This document shows positions 27,421-35,473 of a stretch of 64,000 bases of DNA, in pieces; position 1 is the first letter of the stretch; each line of letters begins with the position of its first letter. The stretch spans positions 76,928 through 140,927 of the forward strand of contig JAETOP010000004.1 of NCBI GenBank assembly GCA_021771675.1, in the 5' to 3' direction. The translations under genes and the position numbers were made by a program. The notes below the pieces were generated by a model, which worked only from the letters and a program-made list of their open reading frames with translations, was not told the DNA's origin and did no database searches. The stretch comes from Oscillospiraceae bacterium. GTDB lineage: Bacteria; Bacillota_A; Clostridia; Oscillospirales; Oscillospiraceae.

Positions 27421-27455
27421 AACGTCCCCTGTGTGAAAGCATAGGGGACGTTTTG
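27421..27455 (+). terminator. Terminator after the Cys-repeat gene
   Basis: AACGTCCCCT (27421-27430) pairs with AGGGGACGTT (27443-27452), then TTTTG. Confidence 0.75.
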
Positions 27456-27542
27456 AGTGAGCTTGAAGGAATTGTGTTAATCTGTAAAAAAACGGAGCCT
27501 CTAGGTGGAGGCGTGGAATATATCCTACAGGAGGGATGACCC

Positions 27543-28043
27543 ATGGCAGATTTACAGCAGCTGGAAGAGATTTACCAGGAGTATGAGGAAAAACTGGAAG
27601 AAGCGGAGAAGGGGGCAGGCTTGCTCTCCGGAGCCTTCGGCATGGGGGACGACCCCAGGAAGGACGCCTGCAATCAAGCTTTTTATGAAAAGCTGGGCGG
27701 CTGGGCCCGGGAATTCAGGGATGGCCAGCCTGAGCCCCGGGAGGTGGCCCAGGGAGTGGATTTCATTCTGGAATACCCATTCCGGCACCGGGAGAGCGGA
27801 ACCTACTGGTTTGCCTACGCCGCCCAGCAGCACGCCATGGAGCTGATCCCCCTGTTGGAGAAGCAGGCGGCTGGGGCTCTGGCGGAACGCTTTGCAAGGC
27901 TCTATCCCAAAAGAGAGCGGCTTCCCGTCCAGAGAAGGATTCTGGAGATGCTGAGAGAGCAGGGAGGGTTGAAGAAGAAAGTGGCGAAAAAAGAGCTGCT
28001 GGAGAAGTGGCTCCTCAAACGGCTTCCCCGCCAGAAAGACTGA
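27543..28043 (+). CDS. Hypothetical cytosolic protein
   Basis: 166 aa, ATG 27543 after AGGAGGG. Almost entirely helical and highly charged: an N-terminal Glu-rich coiled segment (LEEIYQEYEEKLEEAEKGA), a middle AREFRDGQPEPREVAQGVDFIL, and a lysine-rich end (KKKVAKKELLEKWLLKRLPRQKD). No signal peptide or membrane segment. I recognise no family. It stands alone between a terminator and the sugar-transport promoter. Confidence 0.7.
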   Translation: MADLQQLEEIYQEYEEKLEEAEKGAGLLSGAFGMGDDPRKDACNQAFYEKLGGWAREFRDGQPEPREVAQGVDFILEYPFRHRESGTYWFAYAAQQHAMELIPLLEKQAAGALAERFARLYPKRERLPVQRRILEMLREQGGLKKKVAKKELLEKWLLKRLPRQKD

Positions 28044-28167
28044 TAAACGGATATTAGCGTCCCTCCATAAAAACAAAAGTACTCTTTACAATGTCAAGAG
28101 GAAATAATTGCCAAAAAACTGCACAAAAAATTGGCGCAATGACAATGGGGAAATGAGCGTTTTGCTG
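28044..28167. other. Non-coding spacer before the sugar ABC operon
   Basis: AT-rich sequence with no gene or clear terminator; nothing further seen. Confidence 0.45.
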
Positions 28168-28240
28168 TAGACAATGAAAAACAATCGTGTTACAATAAAT
28201 GGCAGCAGAGGATGATTTTGCCGGATTCAGGCAATCATCC
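28168..28240 (+). promoter_or_regulatory. Promoter and leader hairpin of the mgl operon
   Basis: TAGACA (28168-28173), 17-base spacer, TACAAT (28191-28196). The 100-base leader includes a stem GATGATTTTGCC/GGCAATCATC at 28211-28239, a possible operator or mRNA structure. Confidence 0.65.
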
Positions 28241-28296
28241 GACGTGAAAAGGGTGGGGCAGACGCCTCATACCAAATGATAAGGAGTGTATTCCCT

Positions 28297-29316
28297 ATGA
28301 AGAAAATCCTCGCTATGCTGCTGGTCGTTGCAATGGTAATGGGTTTGGCCTGTATGGCTTCCGCCGAGGAAGTCAAGACCTACAAGGTCGGCTGCTCCAT
28401 CTACACCTTTGACGACAACTTCATGACCCTGTACCGCAACGAGATCATTGACTACTTCAAGACCCTGGAAACCGATACTGTGAAGTATGAAATCACCATG
28501 GCTGACGGCAAGAACGACATGGCCGAGCAGACCAACCAGGTTCAGAACTTCATCACCCAGGGCATGGATGTCATCATCCTGAACCTGGTTCAGACCTCCT
28601 CCGCTGATGCCGTGATCGATATGGTCGTCGATGCCGGTATCCCCCTGGTTCTGATTAACCGTGAGCCTCTGGCCTATGATGCCGACGGCAAGACCCTGGA
28701 TGAGGCCTATGAGGGCATCCTGGACAATCCTACCGTCTGCTACGTCGGCGCTGACGCTCGTCAGTCCGGCACCTTCCAGGGCGAAATCGTTGCCGCTCTG
28801 GACAACCATGGCGACATCAATGGCGACGGCGTCATCAGCTACATCATGATCGAGGGCGACCCCGAAAACATCGATGCCCAGTATCGTACCGAGTTCTCCA
28901 TCAAGGCTTTGACCGACGCTGGCTACGAAGTCAAGTGCCTGGATGATCAGGTCGGCAACTGGCAGCAGTCCAAGGGCCAGGAGCTCACCGCCAATGCCCT
29001 GACCGCCAACGGCTACGACGTGGAAGTCGTGTTCTGCAACAATGACGGCATGGCTCTGGGCGCTGTGGCTGCCATCGAGGCCGCTGGCCGTATTGTCGGC
29101 GAAGACATCTACGTCCTGGGTGTTGACGCTCTGGAAGAGGCTGTTCAGCTGATTAAGGCTGGCGAAATGACCGGTACCGTCCTGAACGACCACATCGGCC
29201 AGTCCCACAAGGCTGTTGACGTTGCCGTCATGGCCCTGAATGGCGAGCAGATCGACAACTACTACTGGGTTGACTACGTGAAGGTTGATAAGGCCTACGC
29301 TGAGGCTAACTACTAA
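28297..29316 (+). CDS. mglB: Galactose/methyl-galactoside-type ABC transporter substrate-binding protein
   Basis: 339 aa from ATG 28297 (AAGGAG ten bases before). The signal peptide ends at ASA-EE; no lipobox Cys at the cleavage site, which is unusual for a Gram-positive binding protein. The periplasmic-binding fold (family 1/LacI-like) has YKVGCSIYTFDDNF, the loop VINREP-like LVLINREPL, and a Ca-site-like DNHGDINGDGVIS as in MglB. It would bind galactose, glucose or a related sugar. First gene of mglBAC; a terminator-like hairpin follows. Confidence 0.88.
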   Translation: MKKILAMLLVVAMVMGLACMASAEEVKTYKVGCSIYTFDDNFMTLYRNEIIDYFKTLETDTVKYEITMADGKNDMAEQTNQVQNFITQGMDVIILNLVQTSSADAVIDMVVDAGIPLVLINREPLAYDADGKTLDEAYEGILDNPTVCYVGADARQSGTFQGEIVAALDNHGDINGDGVISYIMIEGDPENIDAQYRTEFSIKALTDAGYEVKCLDDQVGNWQQSKGQELTANALTANGYDVEVVFCNNDGMALGAVAAIEAAGRIVGEDIYVLGVDALEEAVQLIKAGEMTGTVLNDHIGQSHKAVDVAVMALNGEQIDNYYWVDYVKVDKAYAEANY

Positions 29317-29349
29317 TCTTCCATTGTAAAGGACTCATAATCGAATGAT

Positions 29350-29388
29350 GAAGCGGGTGGGTCTGATGGCCCACCCGTCTTTCTTTTA
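29350..29388 (+). terminator. Intra-operon hairpin between mglB and mglA
   Basis: CGGGTGGG pairs with CCCACCCG, then TCTTTCTTTT. It probably lets most transcripts stop after mglB, giving excess binding protein over transporter, as in other sugar ABC operons. Confidence 0.7.
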
Positions 29389-29418
29389 AACTCAGGATCA
29401 CAGAAGGAGGTTCGTCGC

Positions 29419-30930
29419 ATGTCCGAATTTGTACTGGAAATGACCGGGGTATGCAAGTCATTTCCAGGCGTAAAAGCATTGGATCATGCTGAGCTTAGGC
29501 TTCATCCAGGCAAGGTTCACGCGCTGATGGGAGAAAACGGCGCAGGAAAATCCACCCTGATGAAGTGTATGTTTGGCATTTATAAAATGGATGAGGGCCA
29601 GATTAAAATCGATGGACAACCGGTTACCATCAGCGATCCCATGGATGCGCTGCATAAGGGAATCGCAATGGTGCACCAGGAACTTCAGCCCATTCCTGCC
29701 CGTACTGTGGGCGAGAATATCTTCCTGGGCCGGTATCCCATGAAGAAGCTTTTCGGCATCATCCCCATGATCGATCACGACAAGATGTACGCCGATACAG
29801 CGGAGCTGCTGAAAAAAGTCCGCATGAAGTTCGACCCCAAACAGAAGGTAGGGGAGCTCAGCGTCTCTCAGATGCAGTCTGTGGAGATTGCCAAGGCAGT
29901 TTCCGCCAACTGCCGGGTGCTGATCCTGGATGAGCCCACCTCCTCTCTGACCCAAAATGAGGTGGATGCGCTGTTCCGCATCATTGAGGATCTGAAGGCG
30001 GAAAACGTGGCCATTGTGTATATCTCCCATAAGATGGATGAGATTCTCCGCATTGGCGACGAGGTCACCATCATGCGTGACGGCCAGTATATTGGCACCT
30101 GGCCTGCCAAAGAACTGACCACCGATATGATTATCACCCAGATGGTGGGCCGGGAGCTGAAAAACCTCTATCCCCCCAGAGCAAATGTTCCCGGGGAAGA
30201 GGTCCTGAAGGTTCAAGATTTCACCTCCATCAACCCCAAGAGCTTCCGCAATGTCTCCTTCTCCCTGCGCAAGGGCGAAATCCTTGGCGTGGGCGGCCTG
30301 GTAGGCGCCCAGCGGACAGAACTGATGGAAGGCCTCTTCGGCATCCGATCCCACAGCAAGGGCAGCATTTTCTACAGGGGAAAGGAAATGATCATCAATC
30401 GTCCCAAGGATGCCATCGACAACGGAATTGCCCTGCTCACCGAGGATCGCCGGGGCAGCGGCATTATGGGTGTGCTCAGTGTGGCTGACAACATCTCCAT
30501 TGCCTCCCTGAAAAAGTATCTGGACTTTGGAATCTCCATCAATAAAAAGAAGGTGGAGCAGCTGGTGCAGGATAATGTGAAGGTCATGAACATCAAAACT
30601 CCTTCCTCCAAAACACTTATCAAGTCCCTCTCCGGCGGCAACCAGCAGAAGGTTCTGATCGGCCGCTGGCTGGCCAATAATCCGGATGTGCTGATTCTGG
30701 ATGAACCCACCCGGGGCATTGATGTGGGAGCGAAATACGAGATTTACTGCATCATCGCTGACCTGGCAAAGGCGGGCAAGAGCATCATCATGATCAGCTC
30801 CGAAATGGGCGAGCTGATTGGTATGTCCGACCGGATCATGGTCATGTGCGACGGCCGGGTGACGGGCTTCGTGAACGGCGAGGACGCAACCCAGGAAAAC
30901 ATTATGGCCTTGGCCACACAGTTTGAGTGA
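29419..30930 (+). CDS. mglA: Sugar ABC transporter ATP-binding protein (double ATPase)
   Basis: 503 aa with two fused nucleotide-binding domains. The first has Walker A GENGAGKST, a signature LSVSQMQSVEI and Walker B VLILDEPTSSLT. The second has the degenerate GLVGAQRTE in place of Walker A, signature LSGGNQQK and VLILDEPTRGIDVGAKYEIY. This asymmetry is typical of MglA/RbsA/AraG. Ribosome site AAGGAGG. It powers import through MglC. Confidence 0.93.
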   Translation: MSEFVLEMTGVCKSFPGVKALDHAELRLHPGKVHALMGENGAGKSTLMKCMFGIYKMDEGQIKIDGQPVTISDPMDALHKGIAMVHQELQPIPARTVGENIFLGRYPMKKLFGIIPMIDHDKMYADTAELLKKVRMKFDPKQKVGELSVSQMQSVEIAKAVSANCRVLILDEPTSSLTQNEVDALFRIIEDLKAENVAIVYISHKMDEILRIGDEVTIMRDGQYIGTWPAKELTTDMIITQMVGRELKNLYPPRANVPGEEVLKVQDFTSINPKSFRNVSFSLRKGEILGVGGLVGAQRTELMEGLFGIRSHSKGSIFYRGKEMIINRPKDAIDNGIALLTEDRRGSGIMGVLSVADNISIASLKKYLDFGISINKKKVEQLVQDNVKVMNIKTPSSKTLIKSLSGGNQQKVLIGRWLANNPDVLILDEPTRGIDVGAKYEIYCIIADLAKAGKSIIMISSEMGELIGMSDRIMVMCDGRVTGFVNGEDATQENIMALATQFE

Positions 30931-30949
30931 GCAAGGGGAGGAAAACAAA

Positions 30950-31987
30950 ATGAATGATATTGAATTGAAAGAAAACAGATTGAGAGATAATCGTTTTGTG
31001 GCTGGGGCATGGAGCCTGGTAAAGGGCAATCCCATTGCGGTGCTGCTGATTATTGCGGCCATAGTGGTGGGCTGTCTGGTTGATAATTTCTTCTCCTGGG
31101 CCAACCTGGCCAACCTTTTGAGCAATACGGCGGTTCGCTTCCTGATCGCTCTGGGCGTCTCCGGCTGCCTGATTACCAAGGGTACTGACCTGTCCGCAGG
31201 CCGTCAGGTGGGTCTGGCTGCCTGCCTGTCCGGCATCCTCTGCCAGCGGGCGGACTACACCGGCCGGCTGTGGAAGAGCGTTCCCGAAATGAACATCTTC
31301 CTGGTGCTGCTCATTGTTGTGGTCATCGGTTTCGTGGTTGGTTTGGTCAATGGTCTGATTATTGCAAAGCTGAAGGTTCCCCCCTTCATCGCCACTCTGG
31401 GCACCCAGACCATCATCTACGGCATTGCCCTGGTGCTCACGGACGCCCAGCCCATCGGCGGCTTCCAGAAGATCTACACCCGGCTGATTACCGGTAGAAT
31501 CGGCAATGTCCGGGGATTCCACATTCCCTATCTGGCATTTGTGGCCCTGGCCTTCGGACTGCTGTTCTGGTTTATCTACAACAAGACCCGGCACGGCAAA
31601 TACATGTACGCCATTGGCGGCAACGAGGTGGCGGCAGAGGTCTCCGGTGTGAACACCGCCAAGACCACGATTTCCATTTATATCACCGCTGGCATCATGT
31701 ATGCCATCGCCGGTTATCTGCTGGCTGCCAAGTCCGGCGGCTCCTCCGCCAGCATGGGCACCGGCTATGAGCTGGAGGCCATTGCGGGCTGTACCATCGG
31801 CGGCGTCTCCACCACCGGCGGCATCGGCACTGTCCCCGGCATTCTGGTGGGCGTGCTGGTGTTTGAGCTGCTGAAGATCATTCTCCAGTTCCTCAGCGTC
31901 AACCCCTACTATAACTACATCGTTCAGGGTCTGGTCATTGTCATTGCCGTTGCTCTGGACATCCGGAAGTACCTGGCGAAGAAGTAA
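30950..31987 (+). CDS. mglC: Sugar ABC transporter permease
   Basis: 345 aa from ATG 30950 (AGGGGAGG). About nine to ten membrane segments. Family blocks GTDLSAGRQVGLAACLSGI, KLKVPPFIATLGTQTIIYG, YAIGGNEVAAEVSGVN and YELEAIAGCTIGG..TTGGIGTVPGILVG are those of the BPD_transp_2 (RbsC/MglC) family. Its stop overlaps the next start (TAATG). Confidence 0.93.
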   Translation: MNDIELKENRLRDNRFVAGAWSLVKGNPIAVLLIIAAIVVGCLVDNFFSWANLANLLSNTAVRFLIALGVSGCLITKGTDLSAGRQVGLAACLSGILCQRADYTGRLWKSVPEMNIFLVLLIVVVIGFVVGLVNGLIIAKLKVPPFIATLGTQTIIYGIALVLTDAQPIGGFQKIYTRLITGRIGNVRGFHIPYLAFVALAFGLLFWFIYNKTRHGKYMYAIGGNEVAAEVSGVNTAKTTISIYITAGIMYAIAGYLLAAKSGGSSASMGTGYELEAIAGCTIGGVSTTGGIGTVPGILVGVLVFELLKIILQFLSVNPYYNYIVQGLVIVIAVALDIRKYLAKK

Positions 31988-32229
31988 TGTCGGATATTTC
32001 GGAAAGAGAAGAGGCCCTGCGGCAGCGGGAGCAGGAACTGGATCGGCGTGAGAAAGAGCTGGATGCATTTTCTGCCGCCATGGACGCCAAGAAAAAGAAC
32101 CTCTATGGCAAGCTCCCCGTGAACTTGAAGCAGGTGAATACGATTTTGTATCTGGCCCTGGGGGCATTGGGGATTGTGGTCGTCCTGATTATCCTGGAGG
32201 CTGCGGGCATCTTCAAAATTGGTGGTTAA
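31987..32229 (+). CDS. Small coiled-coil single-span membrane protein in the mgl operon
   Basis: 80 aa, start ATG overlapping the mglC stop by one base. Residues 4-36 form a heptad-like charged helix (EREEALRQREQELDRREKELDAF). A linker leads to one membrane helix (ILYLALGALGIVVVLIIL) and a short end. No family recognised. Coupled translation points to a role with the transporter; that is inference only. Confidence 0.8.
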   Translation: MSDISEREEALRQREQELDRREKELDAFSAAMDAKKKNLYGKLPVNLKQVNTILYLALGALGIVVVLIILEAAGIFKIGG

Positions 32230-32234
32230 ATGAT

Positions 32235-32272
32235 GGGAGGATGGCAAATCTGCCATCCTCCCTGGCGTTTTC
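32235..32272 (+). terminator. Terminator of the mgl operon
   Basis: A perfect 12-bp stem GGGAGGATGGCA/TGCCATCCTCCC with loop AATC, then TGGCGTTTTCG. Confidence 0.75.
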
Positions 32273-32515
32273 GTATTATTTCCCAATTAAAATTTTTTAT
32301 TTTGATTGGGAAGGCATTACCTACTGGTGACGGGTGCTCTTGCGGCTGCCATATCTCCCAAAAAGATGACCGGAAAGGGGAAAGCACTTAGTTCTCCGGG
32401 GTAGGAAAGCCCTGCACCCTTCCCAACCAATGGTGGAATCTTCCCAACCCTACCGGTGGTTCCTGGAAAAAACGGGGAATCAGGAGTATCCTTCAAAGCG
32501 AAGGGAGGAAAAAGA

Positions 32516-33334
32516 ATGACACAGACAGAAATTGGGCGCTTTATTGCCCAATGCCGGAAAGAGAAAAAACTGACGCAATCACAGTTGGCAGACAAACTGA
32601 ATCTCACAGACAGAGCTGTCTCCAAATGGGAGACGGGTAAATGTATGCCCGATTCCTCCATCATGCTGGAGCTTTGTAAAATATTGGAAATCACAGTAAA
32701 TGAGCTGCTGAGCGGTGAGAAAATTGACGCTGAAAATTATGAAAAGAAGGCGAATGAAAATCTGATCGCCTTGAAAAGAAAGGGAGAGAAAAACGTGGAA
32801 AGGAAGGGAATGGCATTCTTCCTGTTTTCAGCAGCCCTTTTATCGGGAATCGTAGTATGTCTGATTTGCGACATTGCAATATCGGGAAAATTAACATGGT
32901 CGCTGATTCCGGTGAGCTCCATTGTGTTTGCATGGGTCATCTCTTTTCCAGGCATCATACTGGGGAAGAGGGGAATCATCGGAAGCTTCCTATCGTTCAG
33001 CATTTTTGTGATTCCATATTTGTTCCTGCTGAGCAGCATCATAAAAGTAAGGGAAGTCTTTTCTGTTGGTGCGGTTACGGCAGCGGTTTCTATTGCTTTC
33101 CTGTGGATTATTACGGCGGTTTTTATTTGTATTGGAAAAACAAGAAGAAGGGCTGCATTTGGAATAACCTTTTTAACGGCCATTCCATTTGTGGTTGTCG
33201 TCAATGTGATACTATCAAAAATGACAGGGGAGCCTGCCTTTGATGTATGGGACATGCTTTCCATCTTGATCCTTCTCGTATTGGCAGCTGCATCCTTTGC
33301 CGTCAGCCATATAAGGGAGGAGAAAAGGAGATAA
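32516..33334 (+). CDS. Cro/CI-type HTH regulator with C-terminal membrane domain
   Basis: 272 aa from ATG 32516 (AAGGGAGG eight bases before). Residues 1-70 form an XRE HTH (IGRFIAQCRKEKKLTQSQLADKLNLTDRAVSKWETGKCMPDSSIM). A charged linker (ENLIALKRKGEKNVERKG) leads to about six membrane helices from residue 100 to the end. Such fusions are frequent in clostridia and may be membrane-tethered regulators of nearby or self genes; the signal and targets are unknown. The 240 bases before it contain no other gene. Confidence 0.85.
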   Translation: MTQTEIGRFIAQCRKEKKLTQSQLADKLNLTDRAVSKWETGKCMPDSSIMLELCKILEITVNELLSGEKIDAENYEKKANENLIALKRKGEKNVERKGMAFFLFSAALLSGIVVCLICDIAISGKLTWSLIPVSSIVFAWVISFPGIILGKRGIIGSFLSFSIFVIPYLFLLSSIIKVREVFSVGAVTAAVSIAFLWIITAVFICIGKTRRRAAFGITFLTAIPFVVVVNVILSKMTGEPAFDVWDMLSILILLVLAAASFAVSHIREEKRR

Positions 33335-33374
33335 AACAGCCGTCAAAAATTTACGGCAATATTTCACAAAAATA

Positions 33375-33403
33375 TTGCTTTTCTTTTGGCAATGTGCTAT
33401 ATT
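33375..33403 (+). promoter_or_regulatory. Promoter of typA
   Basis: TTGCTT, 17-base spacer, TATATT (33398-33403), 46 bases before the typA start. Confidence 0.6.
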
Positions 33404-33448
33404 TGATAGTTGAGAGTAAGATAATCCATTGAAGAAGGAGCGCAATTT

Positions 33449-35281
33449 ATGGCATCTCAGGATAAAATCAGAAACATTGCCATTATCGCCCACGTTGACC
33501 ACGGCAAGACCACCCTGGTGGACGAAATGCTGAAACAGGGCGGTATTTATCGGGAAAATCAGACCACTGTGGAACGGGTGATGGATTCCGGCGACTTGGA
33601 GCGGGAGCGTGGCATCACCATTCTGGCCAAGAACACCTCCGTCCGCTACAAGGACTATAAAATCAACATTGTGGATACTCCGGGCCACGCCGACTTCGGC
33701 GGCGAGGTGGAACGAATCCTGAAAATGGTCAACGGCGTCATTCTGCTGGTGGATGCCGCCGAGGGCCCCATGCCCCAGACCCGCTTCGTGCTGCAAAAGG
33801 CCCTGGAGTTGGGCCACAAGGTCATCGTGGCCGTGAACAAGGTGGACAAGCCCGATGCCCGGGTTCATGAGGTGATGGACGAGGTGCTGGAGCTGCTGCT
33901 GGACCTGAACGCCACTGATGAGCAATTCAACAGCCCTACCATCTTCTGCTCCGGCCGCCAGGGTACCGCCTCCTACGGCCCCGACGAGCAGGGCGCCGAT
34001 CTGACCCCCCTGTTCGAGACCATCGTTAACTATATCGACGCTCCCCAGGGCGACGAGAACGCCCCCTTGCAGCTGCTGGTTTCCTCCATTGACTATAACG
34101 AGTATGTGGGCCGGATCGCCGTGGGCCGGGTGGAGCGGGGCACCATCAAAGTCAACCAGGAGGTTACCATCTGCGACTATCATGACCCCCAGATCAAGAC
34201 CAAGGGGAAGGTAGTGGCGCTGTACGAGTTCGACGGCCTGGGCAAAACGGCCATCCAGGAGGCCAAGGCCGGTGAGATTGTGGCTCTCTCCGGTATGGCG
34301 GACATCACCATCGGCCGCACCCTCTGTGCGCCTGAAGCCGTGGAACCTCTGCCCTTTGTGAAGATCAGCGATCCCACCATTGAAATGACCTTCTCCGTCA
34401 ACGATTCCCCCTTTGCAGGCAAGGAGGGCAAGTATGTCACCTCCCGGAATCTGCGGGATCGGCTGGAGCGGGAGCTGCTGAAGGACGTGTCCCTCCACGT
34501 CACCGAGCAGGGTACCGATGCCTTCAATGTGGCTGGACGGGGTGAAATGCATCTGTCCATTCTGATGGAGACCATGCGCCGGGAGGGCTATGAGTTCTCC
34601 GTGTCCACCCCCCGGGTGCTGACCAGGGAGATTGATGGGAAGACCTGCGAGCCCATCGAGCGGATGGTGGCCGACGTGCCCGAGGAGTGCATGGGCTCCG
34701 TGATTGAGAAGATGGGCCGCCGGAAGGGCGACCTGCTGAGCATGACCCCCATGGGCAGCCGCTACCGCCTGGAATTTCTGGTTCCCTCCCGGGGCCTGTT
34801 CGGCTACCGGAATGAGTTCCTCACCGATACCCGGGGCGAGGGAATCATGTCCTCGGTGCTGGATTCCTACGCCCCCATGAAGGGCGAGATTGAGCGACGC
34901 CTCACCGGTTCCCTCATCGCCTTTGAAAGCGGCGAAGCCGTGGCCTATGGCCTGGGCGCTGCCCAGGAACGGGGAGCGCTGTTCATCGCACCGGGCACTC
35001 CGGTCTATGCAGGCATGGTTATCGGCGTTTGCAGCCGGAATGAGGATATGACCGTCAACGTCTGCAAACGCAAGCAGCTGACCAATATGCGGGCCGCCGG
35101 TTCTGACGAAGCCATCCGCCTGTCTCCTCCCCGGAACCTGTCCCTGGAGCAGTGCCTGGAATTTCTGGCGGACGACGAGCTGCTGGAGTGCACCCCCAAG
35201 AGCCTGCGCATCCGCAAGCGGGAGCTGGATCACGCTACCCGTATGCGGGAGCTGATGAAGAGAAGAGCCCAAGAGGGGTAA
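33449..35281 (+). CDS. typA: Ribosome-associated GTPase TypA/BipA
   Basis: 610 aa, full length. The GTPase domain has [25 protein letters not shown] (switch I), [14 protein letters not shown] and NKVDKPDAR. An EF-G-like domain II/III ([24 protein letters not shown]) and the BipA-specific C-terminus ([18 protein letters not shown]) follow. It binds the 70S ribosome and assists 50S assembly under stress or cold. Ribosome site GAAGGAG. Monocistronic. Confidence 0.96.
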   Translation: MASQDKIRNIAIIAHVDHGKTTLVDEMLKQGGIYRENQTTVERVMDSGDLERERGITILAKNTSVRYKDYKINIVDTPGHADFGGEVERILKMVNGVILLVDAAEGPMPQTRFVLQKALELGHKVIVAVNKVDKPDARVHEVMDEVLELLLDLNATDEQFNSPTIFCSGRQGTASYGPDEQGADLTPLFETIVNYIDAPQGDENAPLQLLVSSIDYNEYVGRIAVGRVERGTIKVNQEVTICDYHDPQIKTKGKVVALYEFDGLGKTAIQEAKAGEIVALSGMADITIGRTLCAPEAVEPLPFVKISDPTIEMTFSVNDSPFAGKEGKYVTSRNLRDRLERELLKDVSLHVTEQGTDAFNVAGRGEMHLSILMETMRREGYEFSVSTPRVLTREIDGKTCEPIERMVADVPEECMGSVIEKMGRRKGDLLSMTPMGSRYRLEFLVPSRGLFGYRNEFLTDTRGEGIMSSVLDSYAPMKGEIERRLTGSLIAFESGEAVAYGLGAAQERGALFIAPGTPVYAGMVIGVCSRNEDMTVNVCKRKQLTNMRAAGSDEAIRLSPPRNLSLEQCLEFLADDELLECTPKSLRIRKRELDHATRMRELMKRRAQEG

Positions 35282-35290
35282 AATCATCGA

Positions 35291-35327
35291 AAGTGAACAT
35301 CCCCGGCGCAAGCCGGGGATGTACTTT
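35291..35327 (+). terminator. Terminator of typA
   Basis: GAACATCCCCGGC/GCCGGGGATGT with a four-base loop, then ACTTTTC. Confidence 0.8.
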
Positions 35328-35430
35328 TCGGGAGTAAAGCTGCCAGTTTAGGGCATTCTGTAGGGGAAGGTCTTTGGTTCGTGATATTACCCCATTGGTG
35401 GGGAGACAAAAGCATCGATATAACAAATAA

Positions 35431-35460
35431 CTGGACTCTATTTGCAGAGTCCAGCTTTTG
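35431..35460. terminator. Terminator between typA and the PBP2 gene
   Basis: CTGGACTCT pairs with AGAGTCCAG; a T-run (CTTTTGCGTTTTT) lies on the plus side and an A-rich stretch on the other, so it can stop transcripts of both strands. It is 14 bases after the PBP2 stop. Confidence 0.65.
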
Positions 35461-35473
35461 CGTTTTTAGAGAA

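Noticed and set aside
29458..31179. 573-codon minus-strand frame across mglA/mglC
   Set aside because: Shadow of the ABC genes, His/Gln-rich, without start signals.
32273..32515. Possible small gene between the mgl terminator and the HTH gene
   Set aside because: No ATG with a ribosome site; the segment is the HTH gene's upstream region.
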